A stretch of 7,368 nucleotides of DNA from NCBI GenBank assembly GCA_030040815.1, contig JASHSZ010000313.1:1-7368 (forward strand), written 5' to 3'. The notes below the pieces were generated by a model, which saw only the letters and a program-made list of their open reading frames with translations, had not been told where the DNA came from and did no database searches. Both the position numbers and the translations under genes were made by a program. This document shows, in pieces, positions 1-6,524 of this stretch (within the stretch, counting starts at the first letter, position 1; every line of letters begins with the position of its first letter). The stretch comes from Streptosporangiaceae bacterium (GTDB lineage Bacteria; Actinomycetota; Actinomycetes; Streptosporangiales; Streptosporangiaceae).

Positions 1-152
1 AAAAACGGCACCTGCCCCCCGCACAGCCGGGCAACCCGGTCGGCATCCACATCCGCGCACAGCACCTCAAAACCCGCCGCGGCCATGCACGCCGCATGCG
101 TCACCCCCAGATGCCCGGCCCCCAGCACCGTCAGCCGCGGCCGATCAGCCAT
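1..152 (-). CDS. UDP-glucose 6-dehydrogenase-type enzyme, N-terminus only (runs off window)
   Basis: Only the first 50 residues are present; the rest lies beyond position 1. They form a Rossmann start: a beta strand, the dinucleotide loop G-A-G-H-L-G (residues 11-16), a helix with THAACMAAAGFEV, then a second strand ending in acidic D34 and D36, and a tail CGGQVPF. This matches the opening of UDP-glucose/GDP-mannose dehydrogenases, where the next residues usually read (F/Y)EPGL. Such enzymes oxidise a nucleotide sugar to its uronic acid with two NAD+ in the cytoplasm. The ATG at 152-150 follows a GGGGAGG ribosome site with 8 nt spacing, so the start is well supported. It follows the glycosyltransferase/glycosidase pair on the same strand after 176 nt, which suggests it supplies precursor for the same glycan. 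UDP-glucose and GDP-mannose specificity cannot be told apart from this fragment. Confidence 0.85.
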   Translation of the reverse strand, partial: MADRPRLTVLGAGHLGVTHAACMAAAGFEVLCADVDADRVARLCGGQVPF

Positions 153-328
153 CCCCACGCCTCCCCACCCTGCCCGAGGCCACGCTCTGCGGTGGAAAAG
201 CGCTCCAATCCAGGTGAGGAGCCCCGCCGGACCGGCACCATACTACGCAAATTCGAACTAATGAGGAGCCGAATACGGCGCTCAAGGCAGCCGCTTCAGA
301 AGCCGCGGATGATGGGTCAGCGAAATGC
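153..328 (-). promoter_or_regulatory. 176-nt spacer ahead of the dehydrogenase; possible weak promoter
   Basis: Read on the minus strand, this spacer holds a TAGTAT hexamer (245-240) that fits the actinobacterial -10 pattern TAnnnT. No matching -35 box lies 16-18 nt upstream. A strong ribosome site (GGGGAGG) sits just before the dehydrogenase start. I see no GC-rich hairpin with a U tract after the glycosidase stop, only a 4-bp stem around 291-301. Read-through from the upstream pair is therefore possible, with or without a local promoter. Confidence 0.25.
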
Positions 329-1492
329 TCACGGTGACGCCGCGAGCGTGGCGAAGCAGCTTTGGATCACCTGCGCTGCAGGCCTGCCCAGGAAGGTGAG
401 GCGATCCGACTCGAATGGCGCAGGATTTGCAGGGTCAGCGTCGAAGTTTACTTCCCACCAGTAGATGCCGCCACCGACGTTCTCAGCCGCGACCGCGTTG
501 CAGACCGCCTGGTACCAGTTGGCCTGCACCTGCACGTCGATCGGCGAGCTGACAGTGCCGACCCAGGCTCCTGGGCTCTGATAGGCGCCAGATACGGCGG
601 CGATGCCGACCTCCGAGAGGAGCATCTGCTGGATCACGACCTCTCGGTGCCCCGCGATCCACGACTCCCAGGCCTGGGTGAGGGTGCTGACCGAGGCGTC
701 ATCGGGCAGATCGAAGCCGGGGTAGGCGTCGACGTTATGACCCGGCAGAGGTAGATCCTGGTCCCCATCGGCGAACTCGGTGTAGTTCTCGTCGTACGCA
801 AGCTGCCCGCTGTATACGGACTCGATCTCGGAAATCAGCCCGGGCCACTCAGGCGCGGTTTCCAGCGACTCCAGCTCGGTCCCGATGACGAACGTCGCTG
901 CATGGCCCTCCTGCGCTGCAACGGCATAGGGCATGAGCAGTTGCTGATAGCTCTGAAACCAGGCGCTGACGCTCTGCGGTTGTATCGAGCCACGCCAGGC
1001 AAGCGGGTTCTGAGCGACCAGGATGTCCTCGTTGAGAAGGGGCCTGATGGTGACGCGGATATGGCTCTGGTTTGCCACGGTCAGGAAGTCGGCGACCTCA
1101 CGCGGGGATGGGGTGGTTCCAGGGTCTGCATATACCTGATCAGATGTTATTCCGTAGGTATAGAAGGGAAACGAAATTGCAATCGAGTTCGCATTGAGGC
1201 TGATCGCGTAGTTAATCAGCCGGCGCGCCTTCGCCTCGACGACAGCATCAGATTGGTCGTTCGGGTTTTCCGTCCAGTACACCTGGATCCCGAGTTGGCG
1301 CATACCTGGCTGCCACGGATCGGCGACAGTGGGGACGGGGGCGGGGGTGGGCGACGGCTTGGCCACCGCGGTGGCAGATTTCTTTGGCTTCGGCCACCAC
1401 ACGGGCCGGCTTGGCAGCGAACAGGCTGACACGATCGTGACCAGAGCGACCGCGATGATGACGCTGACAGGAATGCGAATGTGCCTAGTCAT
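329..1492 (-). CDS. Lipoprotein with GH113-like (clan GH-A) glycoside hydrolase domain
   Basis: The protein has 387 residues. A short basic N-terminus and hydrophobic segment (7-20) lead into the lipobox V-S-A-C with Cys24, so it should be lipid-anchored on the outer face of the membrane. A Lys/Pro-rich linker (about 25-58) precedes a TIM-barrel-like domain (about 62-385). Features recalling GH113 mannanase-type enzymes are GIQVYWTEN at the first strand, FVIGTELESLE (E206, candidate acid/base), LLSEVGIAA (E294, candidate nucleophile) and GGGIYWWEVNF near the end. Apart from the lipid-attached Cys24, the only cysteines are C331 and C379, which could form a disulfide. The start ATG overlaps the glycosyltransferase stop as ATGA, and no strong ribosome site is visible, so translation is probably coupled. 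A longer reading frame begins at 1966, but that extension lies inside the glycosyltransferase. Family assignment is by motif resemblance; substrate is unknown, and a non-catalytic glycan-binding barrel is possible. Confidence 0.8.
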   Translation of the reverse strand: MTRHIRIPVSVIIAVALVTIVSACSLPSRPVWWPKPKKSATAVAKPSPTPAPVPTVADPWQPGMRQLGIQVYWTENPNDQSDAVVEAKARRLINYAISLNANSIAISFPFYTYGITSDQVYADPGTTPSPREVADFLTVANQSHIRVTIRPLLNEDILVAQNPLAWRGSIQPQSVSAWFQSYQQLLMPYAVAAQEGHAATFVIGTELESLETAPEWPGLISEIESVYSGQLAYDENYTEFADGDQDLPLPGHNVDAYPGFDLPDDASVSTLTQAWESWIAGHREVVIQQMLLSEVGIAAVSGAYQSPGAWVGTVSSPIDVQVQANWYQAVCNAVAAENVGGGIYWWEVNFDADPANPAPFESDRLTFLGRPAAQVIQSCFATLAASP

Positions 1493-3177
1493 GTGGGCTT
1501 CGCGATCACGATGAACTTGTTCTCCGCACGCCTGGCAAACTTCAGAAAACCGCGAAGGCCGCCGATGCCCTCGAGCATGCCGAAGAATGGAATCAACAAG
1601 ATCACGGCGAAAGGCTCCCATGGCTTTCTGCGGCCGCTGACCGACACCCCGGCGTTTAGTCGCAACCCTTCCCAGTACATCCAGACGATGTATGCAGTGT
1701 TCAGCACCCAGAGGGGCAGTATGACGAGTGAGAGCGGGGCGGTGTTCGGCGCGGCGATCAGCACGCCGATCAGAAGCACAACCGCGACGTTCTGGAAGGG
1801 GCCGAGTACCCAGGAAACCATCGAGTAGCCGAGGAAGGCGCGGTCCCGCAGGCGGAGCGATCGGTTGACAACGAGGCCAGCAAGGCCCCAGCACCATCGC
1901 TCCCGCTGCGTGATGAAGTCGCGGATAGTCGCCGGTGATGCGCCGTAGCAACGACCGCCGAACCACGCGCTGCGGCCCCTGAACAGTTCGCAGAAGATCA
2001 GCGCGAATTGGGCGTCTTCTACGATGCTGTGCGGGCCAAAGTCCCAGCCGATTTCTGCCTCGATGGAAGCCCTGACTAGGAGAAGCTCGCCGTGCAAGCC
2101 GGCCCGTGGCGTGCCACCGCCGGTCAGTGCGGAGAACCGGGCCGCATCGTCTGCTGGCCGCACTGAGTCAGCAAGCCAGGTCAGCCGCTTCACCGCGAGC
2201 TCACGGGGATAGGTGAGGATGCCCTGGGCCATGTGCTTGGCTTCTCGCCCTGCCTCGAACTGCTCCTCGATGAAACGAGCCATGGCTACCGCAGTGTCCG
2301 GACCCACACCTGTGTCGTCGTCCATGTGCAGCACCCACACGTCGTCATAGTCCTCGCGCTCGTATATCCGCAGTTCGTGCGCGAAGTGGTTGGCGCGTGC
2401 CTTGAATTTGGTGCCGTTACGGGTCCGATAGTGCCGTGGCACAACGATAAGGCGGATGAGGGGGCTTCTCGCAGCGAGCCGACGGATCCTGTCAGCTGCT
2501 TCGCACCCTTCGTCGATTACCAGGTCGATTCGCAGCCGAGGGAAGCACCCGGGCAGATAGGCGATGAAGGACAACACCGATCGCTCGAGAGCTGGGTAGG
2601 TATCGTGTCGGCCGATCGTCGGGATGACGACGATGAGGAAGTCCTCGCAGATGGCTGGGCCTGCATTCCGCCAGCGGGCGTTCGACTTACGCAGAGCCTT
2701 GCGGGTCCTGTGGATACCGCGGATGCCGACGAGCGTCGTGATGATCGGCCAGGTCCAGACTACTGTCAGCGCCAGCCCTAGCGGGCCAGCGTAGGGCTGC
2801 GTAAACCAGCCGACGACCACCAGAATCACGAGGAACGATACGACCAGCGGCCAGTAATGTGGCTTCCAGCGAGACAGCCTGCGGTGCAGTTTCGTCGCCT
2901 TGCGCGGTCCGAACTTGCTGAGGGCTTGCCTGAACTGTGCGGTGTCGTCGAGCGACTCGCTCGCATCTGGCCACGGCCGAGTCCCTGGTGGGTGCCACTT
3001 TGGTCCAGTCGGAGGCCGCGATGGGTGCTCACGCGTCCGGTTAGGAACACCCTGATGGGGATACCCTCGCGGCGGACTGACCGTCACTGGCTTGCCGTAT
3101 ACACCCTGTTCGGCGCGCTGACCCGCACTAGACAGTGCTCCAGGGCCCGCGAGTTTCGAGTCCCTCCGCGCCGGCAC
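1489..3177 (-). CDS. Membrane glycosyltransferase family 2, Egghead/BRE-3-like processive type
   Basis: The protein has 562 residues. A Pro/Arg-rich, probably disordered cytoplasmic tail (1-105) comes first, then two membrane segments (about 109-125 and 130-150). The GT-A domain follows: VVIPTIGR (183-190), D222-E223, NGTKFKARANHF (about 254-265), HMDDDTG (D286-D288, metal/UDP-sugar binding), VEDAQF (E387-D388, catalytic base region) and QRERW (424-428, the QxxRW acceptor motif). Three C-terminal membrane segments (about 449-476, 481-503, 521-540) complete a synthase-like layout. Families with this motif set make beta-linked chains at the membrane. The GTG start at 3177 has AAGGGG about 10 nt upstream and an in-frame TGA three codons before it. 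The first Met in frame is residue 285, too far in to be the start. The stop overlaps the next gene by ATGA, so enzyme and surface glycosidase are probably made together. Donor sugar and polymer are unknown. Confidence 0.87.
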   Translation of the reverse strand: MPARRDSKLAGPGALSSAGQRAEQGVYGKPVTVSPPRGYPHQGVPNRTREHPSRPPTGPKWHPPGTRPWPDASESLDDTAQFRQALSKFGPRKATKLHRRLSRWKPHYWPLVVSFLVILVVVGWFTQPYAGPLGLALTVVWTWPIITTLVGIRGIHRTRKALRKSNARWRNAGPAICEDFLIVVIPTIGRHDTYPALERSVLSFIAYLPGCFPRLRIDLVIDEGCEAADRIRRLAARSPLIRLIVVPRHYRTRNGTKFKARANHFAHELRIYEREDYDDVWVLHMDDDTGVGPDTAVAMARFIEEQFEAGREAKHMAQGILTYPRELAVKRLTWLADSVRPADDAARFSALTGGGTPRAGLHGELLLVRASIEAEIGWDFGPHSIVEDAQFALIFCELFRGRSAWFGGRCYGASPATIRDFITQRERWCWGLAGLVVNRSLRLRDRAFLGYSMVSWVLGPFQNVAVVLLIGVLIAAPNTAPLSLVILPLWVLNTAYIVWMYWEGLRLNAGVSVSGRRKPWEPFAVILLIPFFGMLEGIGGLRGFLKFARRAENKFIVIAKPT

Positions 3178-3210
3178 AGTCCGTCATTCCCCTTCACCTG
3201 CGCCCAAGGA

Positions 3211-3224
3211 TCAGGCCAGTATGC
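3211..3224 (-). promoter_or_regulatory. Possible -10 box for the glycosyltransferase gene
   Basis: On the minus strand CATACT (3223-3218) resembles the TAnnnT -10 consensus in four of its positions. It lies about 40 nt before the GTG start, which would give a leader of roughly 34 nt carrying the AAGGGG ribosome site. No good -35 hexamer is found at 16-18 nt. Two tandem copies of ATGCTCG(C/T) (plus strand 3221-3228 and 3229-3236) overlap its upstream edge and could be part of a binding site or chance. Confidence 0.2.
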
Positions 3225-3313
3225 TCGCATGCTCGTCAGCACGCACCGGAGCTTCGGCAAAACGGTACGCAAAGAGGACTGACGGCGCCTCGCGCGCTGG
3301 AGGCAACTCTAGG

Positions 3314-3430
3314 CTAAGTCAGAAGCTTCCGTGCAAGATCCACAAACTCGGCGATCGGGCTTCCCGGCCTTCACCGTGGCGAGCGACAAACGCCGACCTG
3401 ACTCCGTACAGTAGTTGCTCAATTCTCGAG
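3314..3430 (-). pseudogene. Possible remnant of a decayed coding region (C-terminal end)
   Basis: Just upstream of the glycosyltransferase on the minus strand, one frame (3370-3314) reads RPGSPIAEFVDLARKLLT and then stops. This looks like the amphipathic C-terminal helix of a real protein, for example a LysR-type regulator. A second frame immediately before it (3420 onward) reads EQLLYGVRSAFVARHG, and a third ends at 3421-3419 after AAAVAPTLEN. Joining them would need two frameshifts, which is what a decayed gene would show. GC-rich DNA produces protein-like chance frames easily, so this is weak. The family is not identified. Confidence 0.15.
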
Positions 3431-3526
3431 TGTAGGCGCTACGGCAGCGGCGCGAGGCTGATCGCTGACAGGTGTCCTTAGCCCTGCGATGTTTCCCTGG
3501 GCGCCGGACCCCCACGGCCTTCGCGC

Positions 3527-3552
3527 GGTCCACCCGAGACCTCGGGCTGGCC
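3527..3552. repeat. Imperfect inverted repeat (hairpin) in the divergent gap
   Basis: Arms 3533-3537 (CCCGA) and 3542-3546 (TCGGG) pair around a GACC loop. After a 2x2 mismatch, the outer segments GGTC (3527-3530) and GGCC (3549-3552) pair with one G-T wobble. There is no T tract on either side. Because the flanking genes diverge, it does not sit where a terminator for either would be expected. It may be an operator, the end of an unseen transcript, or chance. Confidence 0.3.
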
Positions 3553-3829
3553 ATCCGGCCTTCCGCTTCCTGATCTTGCCCGCATGACGGAAGGTCACAA
3601 CAGCTCAACTCTGCTCTCCCATTACGCTCGGTCGGCGAGCAACGGGGCCACGCGAGCGATCGCGAACGTTTCAGTGAGCCAGCGGACGTGTGCGGTGCGG
3701 TGCTGTCGCTTGCTGGGCTAGCGGTAACCTGGTCACTTCGCAGTCTCCGTAGGGTTTCGGGTTGATTACGCCGACCGGGCCGGTGCCCAGTCCCAGCCGC
3801 TGCCAGGCAAGGATCAATACGACAGGACG

Positions 3830-3853
3830 GCTCAGAGACTGATACGGCTGAGC
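3830..3853. repeat. Short inverted repeat upstream of the Prim-Pol-like gene
   Basis: GCTCAG (3830-3835) and CTGAGC (3848-3853) form perfect 6-bp arms around 12 nt that include GATACG. The second arm ends 17 nt before the GTG start, so the structure would lie in the leader or at the promoter. It could be an operator half-site pair or a weak RNA hairpin. The length is within what chance can produce. Confidence 0.25.
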
Positions 3854-3870
3854 GGGAGTAAAAGGACCAC

Positions 3871-4539
3871 GTGGTCGAGGCTGTACTGCGACACAGGCGC
3901 CGCAAGGCGGTCGGGCGGACCGCCGACGCGGCCGTGCGCTACGCCGCGCTCGGCTGGCCGGTGTGCGTGGGTGCTTATCCGCCGAGCCAAGCCGACCCGA
4001 CGACGGGTTTCCTGCGCTCATGTTCGTGTGACCGGCTCGCGTGTCCCTTGCCCGGCTCTCATCCGGTCTCGCCGGCCTGGCAGCGGGTGGCGAGCGCCGA
4101 CCCGGAGCTGGTCGCCGGCTGGTGGATAACGACTCCGGCGGCCAACGTCATCCTGCCGACGGGACGTGTGTTCGACGTTCTGGACGTGCCGGCCGGCGTG
4201 GGAGTATCGGCGCTCGCCGTGATGGAGCGGACGGGAGTGCGGCCCGGCCCGGTAGCGATGAGCTCCGGAGGCCGGGCCCATTTTTTTGTCCGCTCCCGGG
4301 GAGCGCCTGCGGACGAGTACGAGTGGTGGTCGTGTCATTTGGACTGCCTGCCCGAGGAAGTGGCCGACGTGGCCGGGCTGCGCTGGCACTGCCGGGACAG
4401 CTACGTGCTCGCGCCGCCCTCGCGGACCGCGGCCGGACCGCCTGCTCGCTGGCTGCGCGATCCCGCGTCCTACGAACTGCCAGACGGGGTCCGGCTGCTC
4501 GAGGTGCTCGCGGACGCGTGCGAGCAGGCCGGACCATGA
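3871..4539 (+). CDS. Prim-Pol (bifunctional DNA primase/polymerase N-terminal domain)-like protein, probably inactive
   Basis: The protein has 222 residues and is a single domain without helicase. It follows the Prim-Pol layout of the archaeo-eukaryotic primase superfamily: [14 protein letters not shown] (25-38), the Cys/His loop [15 protein letters not shown] (C51, C53, C58, H64; a possible metal site), W70, AANVILPTG (90-98), motif I region FDVLDVP (101-107), motif [10 protein letters not shown] with H137, and YVLAPPSR (178-185). Active members carry DxD/E in motif I and an acid just before the YVxAPPS strand. Here P107 and R171 stand at those places by my hand alignment, so catalysis is doubtful. 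The GTG start has AAAGGA at short spacing, and a TAA four codons upstream bounds the frame. The stop overlaps hemL by ATGA. I recall similar small proteins beside hemL in Streptomyces; their role is not known to me. Confidence 0.8.
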   Translation: MVEAVLRHRRRKAVGRTADAAVRYAALGWPVCVGAYPPSQADPTTGFLRSCSCDRLACPLPGSHPVSPAWQRVASADPELVAGWWITTPAANVILPTGRVFDVLDVPAGVGVSALAVMERTGVRPGPVAMSSGGRAHFFVRSRGAPADEYEWWSCHLDCLPEEVADVAGLRWHCRDSYVLAPPSRTAAGPPARWLRDPASYELPDGVRLLEVLADACEQAGP

Positions 4540-5843
4540 CGGCGAACCCGGCCAGGCCGCGGTCGGGCGAACTGTTCGAGCGGGCCAGCGCGATTCTGCC
4601 GGGCGGCGTCAACTCGCCCGTGCGGGCGTTTGGCTCGGTCGGCGGCACCCCGGTGTTCATGGCGTCTGGTAGTGGTCCGTACCTGACCGATGTCGACGGC
4701 AACCGCTATGTGGACCTGATCTGCTCGTGGGGCCCCATGATTCTTGGACACGCCCATCCGGCGGTGGTGTCCGCGGTGCAGGCGGCCGCCAGATCGGGCA
4801 CGTCGTTCGGAACCGTGACCGCGGCTGAGGCCGACCTTGCCCTCGAGATCGCTGCCCGCGCTCCGGTGGAGCGAGTCCGGCTGGTCAATTCCGGGACCGA
4901 GTCGACCATGACCGCGCTGCGGCTGGCCAGGGGCTACACCGGCCGTCGGCTGGTGGTCAAGTTCGCCGGCTGCTACCACGGCCACGTCGATGCGCTGCTG
5001 GCGGCGGCTGGCTCGGGGGTCGCCACGTTCGGGCTGCCGGACTCGCCCGGCGTCACGGGCGCCGTGGCTGCCGACACCATCGTCCTGCCTTATAACGACG
5101 CCGAGTCGGTGCGCCAGGCGTTCGCTGCGAGCGGCAGCGAGATCGCCTGCGTGATCACCGAGGCGTGCCCGGCCAACATGGGCATTGTCCCGCCGGCCGC
5201 TGGCTTCAACGAGCTGCTGGCCGCTCTGTGCGCCGAGTACGGCGCGCTCCTGATCATGGACGAGGTGCTGACGGGCTTCCGGGTGACCCGGTCCGGCTGG
5301 TACGGCCGGGAGGGCGTCGCGGGCGACCTGACCACGTTCGGCAAGGTGATGGGGGGCGGCCTGCCCGCCGCGGCGTTCGGCGGCCGCGCTGAGATCATGG
5401 AGCGTCTCGCCCCCGCGGGCCCGGTCTATCAGGCCGGCACGCTGTCCGGGAACCCGATCGCGACTGCGGCAGGGCTCGCCACCCTGCGCGAGTGCACAGC
5501 CGACGTGTACGCGCGAGTGGACGAGGCCGCTGCGGCGGTGGCAAAGCTCACCGCGGGTGCCCTGGCGGCCGCAGGCGTGCCGTTCCGGCTGCAGGAGGCC
5601 GGCAGCCTGTTCTCGGTGTTTCTCGGCGTAACGGACCCGGTGCGTGACTTCGGAGCTGCCCGCAGCCAGTCGATGGCGGCCTACGCGGCGTTCTTCCACG
5701 CCATGCTGGGCCGCGGGGTGTACCTGCCGCCATCGCCGTTCGAGGCCTGGTTCCTGTCCGCCGCGCACGACGACGAGGCGATCGGGCGTGTCGCCGACGC
5801 GCTGCCCGCCGCGGCCGCAGCCGCCTCGGCCGCCCTCGGCTGA
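4536..5843 (+). CDS. hemL: Glutamate-1-semialdehyde 2,1-aminomutase
   Basis: This cytosolic PLP enzyme turns glutamate-1-semialdehyde into 5-aminolevulinate, the last step of the C5 route that feeds haem, sirohaem and cobalamin. At 435 residues it is full length. Hallmarks are [13 protein letters not shown] near the start, [12 protein letters not shown], the cofactor phosphate loop [39 protein letters not shown] (Asp binding the pyridine nitrogen), the Schiff-base lysine K270 in [11 protein letters not shown], and AGTLSGNP. The ATG is within the ATGA overlap with the Prim-Pol-like gene and has only a weak ribosome site, so translation is probably coupled. A longer frame from 4041 has no support, because it reads through the upstream gene in another frame. 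The next gene starts 21 nt after the stop. GC content is very high, in contrast to the left half of the window. Confidence in function is high. Confidence 0.97.
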   Translation: MTANPARPRSGELFERASAILPGGVNSPVRAFGSVGGTPVFMASGSGPYLTDVDGNRYVDLICSWGPMILGHAHPAVVSAVQAAARSGTSFGTVTAAEADLALEIAARAPVERVRLVNSGTESTMTALRLARGYTGRRLVVKFAGCYHGHVDALLAAAGSGVATFGLPDSPGVTGAVAADTIVLPYNDAESVRQAFAASGSEIACVITEACPANMGIVPPAAGFNELLAALCAEYGALLIMDEVLTGFRVTRSGWYGREGVAGDLTTFGKVMGGGLPAAAFGGRAEIMERLAPAGPVYQAGTLSGNPIATAAGLATLRECTADVYARVDEAAAAVAKLTAGALAAAGVPFRLQEAGSLFSVFLGVTDPVRDFGAARSQSMAAYAAFFHAMLGRGVYLPPSPFEAWFLSAAHDDEAIGRVADALPAAAAAASAALG

Positions 5844-5847
5844 GCCT

Positions 5848-5864
5848 TATAGTCTGTGGGCTCG
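5848..5864 (+). promoter_or_regulatory. Possible -10 element with near-leaderless start for the histidine phosphatase gene
   Basis: In the 21 nt between hemL and the next ATG lies TATAGT (5848-5853), with an overlapping TAGTCT (5850-5855). Both fit the actinobacterial TAnnnT -10 pattern, and the first is an island of A/T in very GC-rich surroundings. Transcription would begin about 5860-5863, at or just before the ATG at 5865, giving a leaderless or nearly leaderless mRNA. This fits the lack of a ribosome site. No clear -35 box is seen inside the end of hemL. Confidence 0.45.
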
Positions 5865-6524
5865 ATGAGCCCCACCGACGCTGCCCAGCCAGCGGCCGTC
5901 CGCGCCGTCGTGCACCTCGTGCGGCACGGCCAGGTCGCCAATCCGGATCACATCCTGTACGGCAGGCTGCCCGGCTTCCATCTGTCGGAGTCCGGCCGCC
6001 TCATGGCGAAGGCTGCGGCCGACTTCCTCGCCGGCCGGGACGTCACCGTGCTGCGGAGTTCGCCGCTGGAGCGGGCGCTGGAAAGCGCCGAGCCGATCGC
6101 GGCCGAATTCGGCCTGCCCGTCGTTGTCGACGACCGGCTGATCGAGGCGGCCAATCACTTCGAGGGACTGCGCTTTGGCGTGGGGGACGGTGCGCTGCGC
6201 CAGCCGCGGTACTGGCTTTACCTGCGCAACCCATTCCGGCCGTCCTGGGGCGAGCCGTACGCCGAGATCGCGGCCCGCATGCTGGCTGCGGTCTGGGACG
6301 CGGGGGCCGCGGCCGGCGGTCACGAGGCGGTGTGCGTCAGCCACCAGCTGCCCATCTGGGTAACCCGCTGCTCGGTGACCGACCGCAGGCTCTGGCACGA
6401 CCCTAGGCGTCGGCAGTGCGCGCTGGGCAGCGTGACGAGCCTCACGCTGGCCGGCGATCAGGTGATGGGAGTCGCCTACCACGAGCCGTCCGGCGACAGC
6501 CATCCGAGGGTGCACGGCGCATGA
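5865..6524 (+). CDS. Histidine phosphatase family protein (phosphoglycerate mutase-like)
   Basis: The protein has 219 residues from the ATG. It carries the family signature LVRHGQ (R20, H21, G22), in which H21 would take the phosphate, followed by HLSESGR, LRSSPLERALESAEPIA (third active-site Arg region), an acidic segment DDRLIEAANHFEG, and VCVSHQLPIW with the second catalytic His160. It is cytosolic with no signal peptide. The family covers mutases and phosphatases acting on many small molecules, and the substrate cannot be read from the sequence. I chose the ATG at 5865 because the GTG at 5856 would lie between the -10 box and the expected transcription start; an in-frame TAG (5850-5852) bounds the frame. 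It sits between hemL and the cytochrome c maturation genes, an order I recall in other actinomycetes, so a role near haem metabolism is possible but unproven. Its stop forms an ATGA with a tiny ORF. Confidence 0.9.
   Translation: MSPTDAAQPAAVRAVVHLVRHGQVANPDHILYGRLPGFHLSESGRLMAKAAADFLAGRDVTVLRSSPLERALESAEPIAAEFGLPVVVDDRLIEAANHFEGLRFGVGDGALRQPRYWLYLRNPFRPSWGEPYAEIAARMLAAVWDAGAAAGGHEAVCVSHQLPIWVTRCSVTDRRLWHDPRRRQCALGSVTSLTLAGDQVMGVAYHEPSGDSHPRVHGA

Larger units (their letters stand above)
3178..3870. other. 693-nt divergent intergenic region without a supported gene
   Basis: This gap separates the leftward polysaccharide genes from the rightward hem-linked genes, so promoters for both should lie inside it. 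I looked for tRNA T-loops, rRNA pieces, CRISPR-like repeats and long inverted repeats and saw none. Open frames exist on both strands (for example minus 3905-3309), but their translations are rich in Ser, Arg and Cys and look like chance frames. What can be pointed to is an 8-nt tandem repeat near 3221-3236, an imperfect hairpin at 3527-3552, a 6-bp inverted repeat at 3830-3853, and possible decayed coding sequence on the minus strand near 3314-3430. Confidence 0.7.

Noticed and set aside
250..260. TTCGAAC resembling half of an actinobacterial LexA (SOS) box
   Set aside because: The second half-site (GTTCGA after 4 nt) is absent.
1493..1966. N-terminal extension of the glycosidase frame
   Set aside because: It lies inside the well-supported glycosyltransferase and would bury the signal peptide and lipobox that begin at the ATG at 1492.
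3178..3870. tRNA, CRISPR array or attachment site in the gap
   Set aside because: No GGTTCGAATCC-like T-loop, no cloverleaf arms, no repeated spacer-separated units and no long direct repeat were found by eye.
3309..3905. 198-codon minus-strand frame across the divergent gap
   Set aside because: The product is Ser/Arg/Cys-rich with no recognisable fold and starts inside the Prim-Pol-like gene; no ribosome site supports it.
4041..4535. N-terminal extension of the hemL frame giving a 600-residue protein
   Set aside because: The extension runs through the Prim-Pol-like gene in another frame, is Arg/Gly-rich, and HemL family members start near the [14 protein letters not shown] segment.
3871..4539. 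Prim-Pol-like gene as a marker of an integrated plasmid or phage
   Set aside because: No helicase domain, integrase, Rep or phage gene is nearby, and the gene overlaps hemL, so it looks like a resident chromosomal gene.
4470..5768. 432-codon frame antisense to hemL
   Set aside because: It is a typical GC-rich shadow frame: rich in Arg, Gly and His with no domain, opposite a clear hemL.
5856..5864. Upstream GTG start for the histidine phosphatase
   Set aside because: It has no ribosome site and would lie before the expected transcription start from TATAGT; it would add only three residues.
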